DNA of 64,000 nt from Cyclaneusma minus (lineage: Eukaryota; Ascomycota; Leotiomycetes; Marthamycetales; Marthamycetaceae): the NCBI GenBank assembly GCA_037179335.1, contig JAKZHN010000018.1:682001-746000 (forward strand). The letters are read 5' to 3'. Positions 11,415-22,356 of the stretch are shown here, one piece after another (the first letter of the stretch is position 1; each line of letters opens with the position of its first letter). The translations under genes and the position numbers were made by a program. The notes beneath the pieces were generated by a model that saw only the letters and a list, made by a program, of their open reading frames with translations, searched no databases and was not told the origin of the DNA.

Positions 11415-12386
11415 CTGGGAGTGGGAATGGATGGAATGGATGAAATGGATGATTGGATCCGGGATTGGGGGAGTGGGTGAGGAAAGGCGGGGTGCCCGGG
11501 GGTGGGGTGTAGTGATTTTGATTTTGTTGGACGGGACTGGCGATGATGGGTTCTGGTTGGGATTTGGGGACTGGGGTTAGAGGTCGGTTTGGGGATGGGT
11601 TAAGCTGAGAAAGGATGGGCTGAAGTATCTAAGGGCGGTAACTTGAGATGATAGCAAGTAGGGACGAAGGTGCTCGATTTGGGAAGACTGCTGTTGTTTG
11701 AAGGAGGAGCTTTTGTGGACTCTGGAAGAGGCTAGGCTTCCATGTCAGAGTCCCTTCATCTCTATCGTATAAAGAACTGGGGCGGGGGTTCTGGTTCTGC
11801 AGTACTAGTAGCCCGTAGACAGACACTGGTTTCGAAAAGAACACGTCATGTGATATATTACCTGAATCTTGAATCGAAAAATCGGCTTTCATTGATACCT
11901 GTTAGCTTTATCAAACCGAGCTGTGGTTCACTTGGGTTGGTTGGGTCGACTTATCATCGGCCTTGCTATTGTATAAAGATTAAAGCTTGAACTTTTGGAT
12001 TCTTGGGGTAGATTTGGGCCCCCGCTGAGGATCCTCAAGTCTTCGTAATTGCCACTCAGTCCTGATTCGGGCCTTGAATTGGAACGGCTGGACTAGGTAT
12101 GAGAAGCGTCAGTGTTTTGCACTTCTTGTCTGGTTCTCAGTACGATACTCTTACCATTTTCGTCTGATGCCATTTGTCACAACATGATATCTATGTCATG
12201 TTTAATGTTGCGTTCAAGTTTGCTGTCACGTAGGCTTCCAATTGACCAATTCCATCCAACTGCTGTCTGCCTTGTGGGGCGCTGGCGCAGTGCATACATA
12301 CATTTACGCCCAGCTTTCGCTCGTGGATCGTGATTAAAGGGGAGAACATACTTCAAGCATAATTGTTGAGGGTTTGAGAACCTCAT
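11293..12386. other. Gene-free region after the gap
   Basis: The first 300 bases are extremely G-rich (for example gcgggggggggggcccccgc near 11349) with GGATGGAAT/GGATGAAAT-like short repeats at about 11428-11455. Composition then returns to normal. No credible ORF, RNA gene or splice-site series is seen. Confidence 0.45.
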
Positions 12387-12661
12387 TTCCTACCCCTTCT
12401 CAGGAAAAAAGGCATCAGCAACCAGGGATAATTTTCAGCAAGATGGGATACCGCTAGCAAGGGTGGTGGCAAGGGTGTGCGTGGTCAATGTAATGCAAAA
12501 GTATGGAGACCTCGAAAGAATTAGGAAAAGTCGCTCAAAATCGATACCCACTTCCACGATCCCGCGCGCGCGCACGCTCCAATTCTCTCCTGCTAGCGGT
12601 ATCCCATCTTGCTGAAAATTATCCCTGGTTGCTGATGCCCTCTTTCCTGGAAAGGGTGAGG
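12387..12661. repeat. Foldback element: near-perfect 49-bp inverted repeat
   Basis: Bases 12411-12459 (starting ggcatcagcaaccagggata, ending ataccgctagca) are the exact reverse complement of 12591-12639. Partial pairing continues outwards (aggaaa at about 12402 with tttcct at about 12643) to roughly 12387 and 12661. The loop is 131 nt and contains a GCGCGC run (about 12563-12573). No ORF is inside. It lies about 125 bp upstream of the HET-gene ATG, so it is in the promoter or 5' UTR. It could be a miniature foldback transposable element or a hairpin-RNA source. Confidence 0.85.
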
Positions 12662-12785
12662 GAGGAAAGGTGGTCTTCAGACCCTCAATTAGTGCCTTTA
12701 TCCGTCTGGCTCTGCTATGTCTCTAAGTGCCTATTTTCTCAGAAGGTGGCTTTGAGTCTTCATCGCATCAGTTGCTTCCACCGAG

Positions 12786-14868
12786 ATGGCTTCAGAGTCG
12801 ACATCGTGGTCCTCATTTGAGTCTCCTTCGGTCGGCGAGTATTTTAGGATCGAGAAGCATAGTGAGCATTACTCGCATTCCTACTATGTATATGACGAGT
12901 TGATAAAATGCGAGTCACGTGGCTGCAACCTATGTAGCGCGATTATTGATGCCGCTCGGTATTTCCATAGCGAGGAAGAGCTAAAGGCTGCTGAGTTCAA
13001 TCTCGATCATGAAGGCGGGCGCTTGAAGCTGCGTTGGACGGCGCCGGAAAGAGAAACTCATCTCCAATTCTACACTGAGCCAGGTAAGCAAATACTTGTA
13101 CTTGAATACCTCATACACCAAGCGGCTGTAGCGCTAGTGTGTATAACTTCGGGACTAACTTCAATAGGAGAACCAAGCATCTCATTCCCCTCTTGGGATA
13201 GCCTAAACTTCCTACCAGTACCAGGCCCTGTACCAGAGTTCAGAGCGGCTTGTGGCAATCACACCGCTGCCAGCTTTGAGCACGCGGAAAGGTGGATTGA
13301 CGAATGCTTGAATCACGAAAACTCTTGTCAGCAAAAGCTCGATACCATGTTTTTCCCTCACCGTGTACTGGATCTGCAAGGCGATCTTCCAGCAGATGAA
13401 ATCAAATTATTGGAATCCCAAAATGAGATTGCTCGGTACGCCTGTTTGAGCCATTGTTGGGGTGACATCAGATGTCGCAGGCTCACCACCACGAGCACAC
13501 TGCAAACAAACAAGGAAAGGATCCCTCTGATGGATCTACCGAAGACGTTTCGAGATGCTGTTTTTGTTGCTCGGAAGCTCAGGATTCGCTATCTTTGGAT
13601 AGACAGCCTATGTATCATTCAGGACAGTGAACGAGACTGGCAAACTGAATCTGCCCAGATGGCAGATATCTTTGCAAATGCACATCTGACGATTGCAGCA
13701 ACCGCTGCAGCTAGTGACGACGAAGGCTTTCTCAGTGACGTCCCTGAGATCCATCGAGCGAGACAGTATCAAGTGGAGACCACGGGCGGATCTCAGAAAC
13801 TGAATGTCAGGAGGCTGTGGCATTACAGGGGAGATCCGGTATTGCCTCTGCTGACTCGGGCGTGGTGTTATCAAGAGCGAATGCTATCAAGGAGGATCCT
13901 ACATTTCGCGAAAGAAGAACTGTGGTGGGAGTGTAGGTCTAGCATGTCTTGTGAGTGCGGTAGAATACAGAAACATCAGCAGCGTTATGGAGTTACGACC
14001 CCCAATAGAAGCTTCCCATACATCAACGAAAAGGCTAGGATGTTCGAGCTTGCGGGGAACGCTGAATCGTGGAACGCCATTGTCTCGAGCTACAGCGCTT
14101 TGAACTTGAGCATGCCCAAGGACAAACTGCCTGCGTTATCTGGCATAGCCCGAACCACGCGTTCTGGGATGGGAGATGAATACGTTGCCGGCTTGTGGAA
14201 GAAGTCGCTAAAAAGGGGTCTCTGCTGGCGCCGATCTACTGGAATACCGGAGTCATCTCTGAAAGAAAGGCCTAGAAAATGGCAAGCCCCCTCTTGGAGT
14301 TGGTCTTCTATAAACAGTGCCGTTACCTGGGACGATGTTCACCCAGGAGAGTCCTTGGGCTTTGAAATCATCGACGTATGGGTTGTGCCTAAGTCGAAGG
14401 ACCCATATGGTGAGCTGGAAGACGGGCACATTATGATAAAAGGCAACATGAGTCCAGCAATGTAAGTCTTGATCGTGTCCGGTCTGCGAACAGTTGAAAT
14501 AGTTTCTGTATAATTGTCTTGTCTTGAAGCACCCTAGTAACTTGGTTATAGAATATGGACTCCCACAGGGTACTCGGATACACCTTGGAGACTTGAGACT
14601 TGACACTTGCGACAGTCTGTTGCATGATACAGGTAGCATCTTCACTCCCGATTGCCTGTTAGACATAAAGCTGAATGGCCTGGAAAACCGAGTGTTCAAG
14701 TTTAGATTGGATGAGCCAGGAGCATGCTTAAAGTTTTATGGTATACGTTACCTGGTTTTGGAACGTACCTGTAGCAAATATCGGAGGCTGGGAATTGTAG
14801 GAGTCATGTTAGAGGCAGAGCCTAAAGGATTTGGAAACGAGAAGGAGTGTATAATTTCCATAGAGTAA
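12786..14868 (+). CDS. HET-domain (heterokaryon incompatibility) protein
   Basis: Three exons are proposed: 12786-13083, 13168-14461 and 14538-14868, giving 640 residues. Intron 1 (84 nt) has a textbook GACTAAC branch site at about 13153-13159 and a CAATAG acceptor. Its length is a multiple of three and it lacks stops, so the unspliced frame stays open. Intron 2 starts at GTAAGT (14462); the CTAG acceptor at 14537 is the one that keeps frame with the clearly coding C-terminus, but its branch site is weak. HET hallmarks are in order: YACLSHCWGD at about 190, LPKTFRDAV at about 223, RYLWIDSLCIIQD at about 239, SAQMADIFANAHLTIAA after that, and RAWCYQERMLSRRILHF at about 329. HET proteins trigger or modulate allorecognition cell death after cell fusion, but many paralogues have no known partner. 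The N-terminal CxxC segment (CNLC) is common in this family. Confidence 0.88.
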
Positions 14869-15189
14869 GGCTGGCTGGCTACTTGAAATATGAATTGAGA
14901 AAGATTGATGGGTGGCATGCGGACAGAATGTTGAAGTTGGCTTGTCCGGCATTGGTCTGGTTGTGTCGAACTTGGCCTAGTCAGGGGTTTTACTGTGGCT
15001 TGTGCGGACATACGGACGTAAGAAAGTGATTTGGGAATGATTTGTGAATGATAGTCATGGAAAGTGAGGCTTGTTCGTCACTTCGTCGACAGCTGACATT
15101 TACCCTCAACACCTCCCATTCAATATTTCCGTCCCATGGTCTTCCACAATCCGATGCTCCCTCGCCTATATACCAAAATAAGCAAACTT

Positions 15190-15510
15190 CTCCCGGCCGT
15201 GTCCAAGAGGCTCCCTTGGCCTAGCGGTACGAACCCGGAACTCCCAACACTGAGCGGCACAGTTGTCGCTTGCGGAGGTCGTGGGTTAACTTGGACATAA
15301 GAACGGAAGCCGGCGATCACGCAATTAAGCGCACTAAGCATAAGCACTAAGCACTAAGCACTAAGCGCATCAAGCTCAGCTAATTAAGAGCAATCGAGCG
15401 GGTCTGCATGAAAGCACTAAATTCCGTAGGCTGAATGAAAACTCAGTTCGTTTGGTTTTGATCTTCAAGCTCGAGGGCTAGCTTCCAGATTTTTTGCAGT
15501 TTTTGCGGGT
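15190..15510 (+). repeat. tRNA-derived SINE-like repeat, copy 4 (diverged)
   Basis: A perfect box A (TGGCCTAGCGG, 15217-15227) sits in the same context as the other copies (gtccaagaggctccctt). Box B is degenerate (gggttaacttgg, about 15283-15294). The 3' body at about 15428-15500 (aaactcagttcgtttggttt, later gagggctagcttccagattt) matches copies 1 and 3 with substitutions. A short tandem array of GCACTAA units (about 15333-15361) is inserted between head and body. The loss of box B suggests an older copy than the others. Confidence 0.55.
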
Positions 15511-16492
15511 TGAAGCTGTTCGCTTTTTGCGAGATTTTTTGCTTGAGTTCGACTTTGTTGAGATTTTGGATCCATCCATCATCCTCCATCCGACAACAAG
15601 AGTTCCTCCACGGTTTGCTTTGCCTCCAACCCCCCTTCTCCTGCTTCTTGCTTCTCGTACATCAACGGCGTACCTTCCTCTCTCTCCCCCGATATCCACA
15701 CACCAGACATCAGACCTCACTCCCCTTTTTTCTCATCACTCTCCCCTCTTCGACTCCTATCATCTATTTACGATCTCCCCCATCCTCTCTTTCCCACTCT
15801 TGTCTCTACCATCGCTCTCCTTACCTTACCTTCCCAAATCAGGCTACCTTTCCATCTCTCGTACCTATACTCCCAAGTCTTTGTCGAACACACTCACTAG
15901 CCTATCGACAACACCGCCCCAAACAAGCCGTTCTGCGCTGAAATGTTTCCTATACAAGTAACAAGGTACCTACACATATTTCGCGAGGAAAGACCAGCAG
16001 CACTGACAAAGCCATTGCTAGGTTCATCAGTCGCTTGATATACATCTCCCTGACAAACAGAGTAAATCACAATGTCTTGATTCGCCGCCTATCAGCTTCC
16101 CCCGAAATATCCATGAGACAGACTCCGGAGTCTGGAGAAGGTGGTGAAGGTGCTAAAGGACCAAAGGACAGCAAAGGATAGCAACCCCGACAAGCTCTCC
16201 TGGATTAACAAGGAGCACAGAGAGAACTGGCATCATAAGAGTCTATCCCGGCCATTCAGTGCTTGACCAAGATGTCTGAAAACCAACTGTGAACTCTCAA
16301 GCTGCATTTCTCTCTACAAATCCCTGGTTACAAGGCTCTCCGCTCCTATACACATATACAAAGATCCCCAATAAAGTAATAGCCACTTCCGAGACCATCA
16401 CCGCAAAAGAACGCGTTACAAAAATCACAGCCCCCTACGGCATTTTTCGAACTCACGCGGTATACCGTTAAGCTCAAGAACAGCAAAAGGAT
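15511..16492. other. Gene-free, pyrimidine-rich stretch
   Basis: The plus strand is strongly C/T-rich from about 15570 to 15960. Two overlapping frames there are Ser/Leu/Pro-rich translations of that composition and show no domain or splice structure. No gene is supported. Confidence 0.45.
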
Positions 16493-16563
16493 TGGCCAGG
16501 GCAGGAATTGAACCCGCGTCTCCATTCTAAACGATGGCGTCTGCACCACTCAGCTACCCGGCC
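16493..16563 (-). tRNA. tRNA or tRNA-like gene, isotype undetermined
   Basis: On the minus strand this 71-nt segment folds as a tRNA. The acceptor stem is GGCCGGG with CCUGGCC (one G-U pair), followed by discriminator A. Box A (TAGCTGAGTGG) and box B (GGTTCAATTCC) are good matches. The T arm is five pairs (GCGGG/CCUGC) around UUCAAUU. A TTTT Pol III terminator lies 5-8 nt past the 3' end (AAAA at 16485-16488 on the plus strand). The anticodon arm is odd: only four pairs (CCAU/AUGG) around an 8-nt loop CGUUUAGA, so the anticodon could be UUA or UAG. The variable loop is short, which argues against Leu or Ser. It may be a real tRNA with an unusual loop or a recent pseudogene. Confidence 0.7.
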
Positions 16564-16923
16564 GTTTGTATTTGATGGATTTCCAGACTGCTTTTGCCGT
16601 CATAATGGGGCCAGTCCGGTGGAAGAGCTTCTTCTACTCTCGCCGCAGTCTAGCTCTGGGACAAGAATTTTCCAGACATCGTTACGCATAGACTCTCTGT
16701 GACTATCTTCAACCATCATGACAACATTGAAATGTGTGTATTGCTTCAGCAATCTTTTAGGTACCGTCCAGGCCCCATGGGGGCCTTTGATAGGTACGCG
16801 CGCCTGACTCCCAGCGCATATACAGAAACGAACTGACTGGTATCCAAATATATATCCCAAATCACCACCTCCTATGTCCCAAAAAGAAAACATATATCCA
16901 AGAAGCAAAATCGCTTGCACATC

Positions 16924-18861
16924 CTAGTGTCGTCCATTTGCACCCGGAAGTCCCATCATTTCTTTCTCTTTATCCTCAGCCGCAACTCCATGTCTATCGC
17001 CAATGATAGCATCATGGCCATTGCTCCTCCCACTCGAGCCGTCAAGGCCCTCACCCTGGATCATATGGCTATGTTCCGGAATACCATGTCGAGCACCAGG
17101 CTCCACATTGCTCTCCGTCTTCTGCGGCTCCTCCTTTGCTGGTGTCCAGGCAAGGTAATCTCTCCTGACCTCGACATAGTCGTATGCGAACTCGCCCAAC
17201 TGGTCGTCATCCATACCCAGCAATTCTGCTTCTTCCGAAGCGCGCAAGTGTAGGCCAGGGATGATGTTGATGGTAAAGGCGATGATGGCGGACATGACGA
17301 AAGCGTAGGCGGTGCAGGCGACGATGTAGGCGACTTGGATGTACATTTGTTTGTAGTGGCCGTTCAGCCATCCACCCGGTTGGCTGGTAGAGCCGGTGTT
17401 GACGCCGTCGAGGCCGATGATCCAGCTGGCGCCGAAAAATGCGTTGAAGATGAGACCGACCATGCCGGCGATGCCGTGCTCGGCAAAGACATCCATTGAG
17501 TCGTCGATATGGATCCAGAACTTGACTGCACGGCAACAAAAGTCAGCACTGCTCGCTTGTTTCACACAAAAACTCTGCAAAGACGAAAAACTTCGATATC
17601 AGGGTCCGGAAAACAAAACTCACTTTTGGTGGAAAAATTGCAAACGACTCCGGCCGTCACACCCAGGATCACAGACGCCCATGGAGGAATATAACCACAC
17701 GCCGGCGTCGCAGCCACAAGCCCAGAGATACATCCGGAGCACCACCCAACCATCGACCACTTCCTCGCCAGGCGATAATCCAAGATACACCAAGTCGCCG
17801 CACCAAACATCGCCGCCAGACAACTATTCCAACAAGCCATGACCGCCCTCAGATTCGCGCCAAACGCACTTCCTCCATTGAATCCCAGCCATCCGAACCA
17901 CAGAATCACCGTACCCAAAGTGATCAACGACACGTTATGCGGACGGAAATTCAGCATCATTTTTTCTTGTCGCTTGCCGAGGATCATGGAGTATGCGAGA
18001 GCGGACATTCCGGAACCGATCTCGACGGGCCCGCCGCCGGCGTAGTCGAGGACGCCGTATTTGTAGCCCCAGCCGTTGATGTTCCAGGCCCAGCAGGCGA
18101 TGGGGCAGTAGACAAGGGTGGCCCAGAAGAATGTGAAGACCATGGCGGGCACGAGACGGCCACGTTCGGCGACGGCGCCCATTACGATCGCAGCTGTGGT
18201 GGCGCAGAATTGCATCTGTATCCCCAACTTCGTCAGACCCGGTTTCCAATCTTTCAACTATCCACCACCCTCACCCAGTTTGGTATAGATGGACATACCT
18301 GGTAGAAAGAATATAGTAACTCAGGTATCAGCGGCGAGCCAGGACTCGGCTCACCAAGCGTATTCATCAAGCCGAAATGCTTCAGATCTCCGATATAACC
18401 GCTCGTTCCCGAATCGCTGAAGGCGAGCGAATAACCCCAGAAATACCATTGGAAAACGATGACGGAGAAGGAGCCCATACAGGCCCAGATCATGGAGAGG
18501 GCGGATTTCCTTCGTGCGAGGCCGGAGTAGAGGAAGCCGAGGCCGGGGATCATGATTAGGACCATACATGATGAGACGAGAATGTAGGCTTGGTCGCCGG
18601 ACTGAAACCATTGGTTTAGATTTTCGACGGCTGTCGGGAGGTTTTGTTAGTATCTCTTATTAACTGGTTTCTAGGGAACAGAAGAAACAGATTTCGCATC
18701 GTGAAACAAGGGACACGGTAACGGAGACGTCAAGAGGTTTTCGAGATCCGTTGCAGAGACAGTAAGCGACGGATAGTTTAGGAAACCGACGTACAAGAAT
18801 CACCACCATTTGGCAAAGTGCCATTGAACACGGTCGGGGCCCCAACCCAGGCATACGACAT
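16924..18861 (-). CDS. Ammonium transporter, AMT/MEP family (Mep1/Mep3-like)
   Basis: Four exons on the minus strand: 18861-18795, 18630-18299, 18215-17624 and 17525-16924, giving 530 residues, normal for fungal MEPs. Donors are GTACGT, GTATGT and GTGAGT; intron 1 has a TACTAAC branch site. The protein imports ammonium across the plasma membrane. Family motifs include GLGFLYSGLARRKSALSM, FGWLGFNGGSAFGAN and DVFAEHGIAGMVG. In the pore the conserved Asp is D190, in DYAGGGPVEI. The first of the twin histidines is replaced by Glu (about E198), while the second is kept (about H347). Glu at that position is known for the Mep1/Mep3 subtype, as opposed to the sensor-type Mep2. The cytosolic tail has the usual GEFAYDYVE segment. 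A single GATA-factor site (TGATAG, 19041-19046), about 180 bp upstream of the ATG, is compatible with nitrogen regulation but is weak evidence. Confidence 0.93.
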
Positions 18862-21800
18862 GGCGAAATATGGTTTCCTCCAAACTTCGAGAAATCGCAG
18901 AACACTCCGTCCGGGACGTTTTCAACAGCCGACGTCGGCGATGCCTCGGAATGACGTCGAGGCAGACAATCGGATCGTGTGCTTCTCTCCTCGGCGACTC
19001 TCTCTCACAAAGACAAAAACCTCAAAAATCCAAGGGCCGCTGATAGTATCTCTCGTCGTCCAGCAATCCGCTCAGTCAGTCGAATGGTTTGGAGAAGAGC
19101 GAGAGCAGTCGGCGACAGAGCTTAAAGAAGAGAGCTGCGATCGGGTGCATAAAAGGCGGCCTAGCATGTCTTTAGTACCAAATACACGTATGTCACAAGC
19201 TGGGCCGCACGGCAGAGCCAACGCGAAACGATGGCAAATAAGAATATGAAAGCAAGAGGTAGGCTGATATCCTCTTATACCCGGGTCCCACATTTGGGCC
19301 CTTGGAGAGTGGAGACAAGAGCGATGGTATTTCTTGGCTTGGGTCGATCTGCAGAAACGTACCGCAAGGCGGAGATGTTGGCAGGGCATATCCTGGCCAA
19401 GCGCAACGTCTAAGAATATCGCGGATTTGTTTTTCTGGGAGGCATGTGCCAGACACATGGTCTAGCTGTCAATGCCGACAAAGACTCGAACTTCTTTTTT
19501 ATTCCTGTTTTGTTTGCCGTTCGTACACGGAGACGGCGGATTTGGGTTTGTACTTTGAGATGGGCTGGGATGTCGATGATGGGGTTTTACATGCACGAAT
19601 ATGCAAACATGAAGCAGCTGCAGCCGACGATTTCTGGAGCGTCGCCGTCCGGAGTCTAGATTTCGTTGCAGATGCGCAACGGCAACAGCCCTACGACAAC
19701 ATCTGCTGGATGGACCATGGTAAGTGGAAGTTCTCTTTCTTCCTTGGAGCACCAGTCCGAGTCCGATCAATGGCTTGGTTTCTTTCTGATTTTAGAATTG
19801 CCTCTTTGCTTCTATGTTACCCGCGATGACACACTGGGATCTGAGCTTGGGAATAGAGCTTGACTTGCGAATGGCGTCAGTGATATATTATTTACTATTT
19901 CGTTATCACCTGCCTTCCAACCAACCGCTCTTCGGCGTTCTTGCTTGGCAGAAAGGTTTAAGGAGCTGTGGCCGTAGGAGGGCTGGGAGCTGATAAGTGT
20001 TGTGATGTTTCTTCTCACATCTCCGTTCCAGGTTTTCAGATCAATGCCTATTCTGCTTGATCCAATGCCTCGGACTCGGTGGCGTCTTGGGCTTTGGGAT
20101 AAGAAAACACTAATTTCCAATGGCGGCGCCCCCGACCTATATGCGTATCTTACTGATACACAACTCTGTGGTGTTTCTGTCTCTCTTTGTCGCTTTCGTA
20201 TGCTTCGAACATCGAAACTTTCCAATCCTCTTTATTCACCCTCTGGCCTCCCTCCAGATCACGACTGGACGACATACGTCGCCAATTAATCCCGGAGTAG
20301 TGTGGGGTTGTGTTCCCTGTTCCGTGTACGACGGCGCCCCCGGGACGGCACAGCAACCTTCAACCCATATTGTGTATCACCACACCCAGATCTGCAAAGA
20401 GAAAAAGCCGCAACATTGAAGAGCGGCTTCTTCCCTTCAAATCAACGGGCCAGAAGGTCGGACTCCCCACGCCAAGCCCAGTTTCAAGACTTCCATCCTG
20501 CGGACTATGTGCTCTTCCGCGGACCACGAGGAGTGACCGGCTCGTACATATCGCCGCAGAATGCAGACATACCCAGGCTGGGATGATTTGGAATGCGGGG
20601 AAGCCGAAGTTTGCAAATGCAATAATGCAAGGGGAAGAAGAATATATCGTGTTTCCAAGAAACTGGAGACGCCTTGTACTTGAAAGAAACATTTCTTCCG
20701 GCTCAACGGCGCTTTCTCACATGAAACTTTGAGAAGCGGCGACGTCAACGGTCAAAGTCTCTCAATGCCAAGCCTCTGTCACCGACCCTGTCACTCCGCT
20801 GATCGATCTCAAAACCCATCCCACAATCCCATTCCACCTCCATCGCAAAAAGGAGCAAAAGGAGCATCAAGTCCGACTCCGACTCCTAAAACACCATGAT
20901 CATCTCTCGCAACTGCCATCTTCACGACCCGTCCCTCAGCCAAAACCATATGACGTCCATCCCTACCAGCCTACCAAACGCCGACATCTCGGCTATCGCA
21001 AAACAAACGTCAGGCATCCTCGTAAGCGCCATTCGCCAAATATGCGACAAAGATAAGACCATCGCCCTTACGGTCTAGCATCCACGGCTCCTTATCATGT
21101 CGTCCAGGCTACCCAATTAACGTCCGCGGAAACAGGGTTTTGCATTGAGCTGCCCAAGGTTTTCTTGGCGTCCCGCAGCTTGCCGATTGGAAACTTTGTG
21201 GAGCCGCTAAGATGCGATGCGCGGTGGAGCGGCTGGTGGGACCGATATTCGGCGCGATGGAAACATAGGGCACGAATTAAGGAACATGGGTGTCACGTGG
21301 GCAGGTGGGGATGCGGGTGATATAGGGTGGCTAGGGCCTAGGGAATGGACGGAGCTGAACGAAACATCGAGGCTTTTGGTGGTTTGGGCAGCGATTGGGT
21401 TTCTCAATGGAGGGAGTCGCGGCTGAGTGTTGCTTACTTGAAAACAACACGTCGCGGCTCGGCGACCGGCGACCGCGGATATTGCAATTTGCAGAACAGA
21501 CATGAATCAACGACAGGTCATCCTCGCATCGATACCGAGTCAGGCTGTTTGCCAGAATCGAAGACCCTGAAGTTCCAAAGGCTCGGGCCGGTCAGGCTTG
21601 TGGCAAGCAAGGTGATCAATTGGTGTTGTACATGAGGCAAGTATGAGGAGAAATCATATCCGCGAGGACTCGGGAGCTCGGGGAAGTCTCAGGTCGATTG
21701 AACCCCTGAGAATGACCTGCAGAACAGGATGACTCCTCCAATGGGCAGAAGCAGAGAGTGAAAGCCGTCACGAAAGTGACGAACTCAGCCGGTTCTCCCT

Positions 21801-22356
21801 GGGGATTCAAAATTCCAAAGCGGTGGGTTTGAGTCCCATGGAAAGGTCGGATGAAACGCCTTGAACAGAGTCTTACGCACCGGCTAGTCTCTCCCAGTGG
21901 ACAAGGAGGTTTGACCATTGTCAAGTTTCTAGAGCTGAGTCTCGCCTCGTGTTTTTCTGGTAAGTACCGGAAGTTTATTGTCATTATTGTCCGTTGTTGC
22001 AGGTAGTGCAAGTTCTCAAGCTATCACTATGTTATGTTGGACTACGAGTACAACATCAGGCTAGTTTATTTCACATGATGTCAAAGTCACAGGCTGTCTG
22101 GGATAGCTCTCGGATTTTCTAGAACTGTCATGTTGAGCATAGATCACGTAGATTTCTCTATCTCAGACTTGAAGTTTCAAAGTCCATAGCTGCTATCATG
22201 ATACTGTCAAATCCGCGATGACAGCGAGGTTCCTTCAAGACTCAACTCAGCGTTTCGGTAGTCTGCTAATCCTATGTCCAAACGCATCTCCGTGTGATCG
22301 TCCATATTATCATCCTGATTGTATTCCTGGTCATCTCCCGTCTCTTTCTCCGGATC
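18862..22356. other. Gene-free intergenic region (3.5 kb)
   Basis: I find no supported gene. Open frames of 60-175 codons occur on both strands but overlap each other, often start at GTG, and show no splice or domain signals. A small ATG frame at 20896-21078 (60 codons) is the least bad candidate but has no recognisable feature. A tRNA-like T arm is present at about 21815-21831 without a matching acceptor stem. Confidence 0.4.

Noticed and set aside
10800..11580. Frames spanning or following the N-run
   Set aside because: They consist of undetermined residues and Gly/Val/Trp from G-homopolymers.
15494..15961. Two overlapping Ser/Leu/Pro-rich frames
   Set aside because: Both follow from a C/T-rich stretch; neither has domain or intron evidence.
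19302..19829. A 175-codon frame upstream of the ammonium transporter gene
   Set aside because: No recognisable domain, overlapped by frames on both strands, no supporting start or splice context.
21780..21860. tRNA-like segment with a good T arm (GTGGG/CCCAT)
   Set aside because: The box A analogue is weak and no acceptor stem can pair with the sequence after the T arm.
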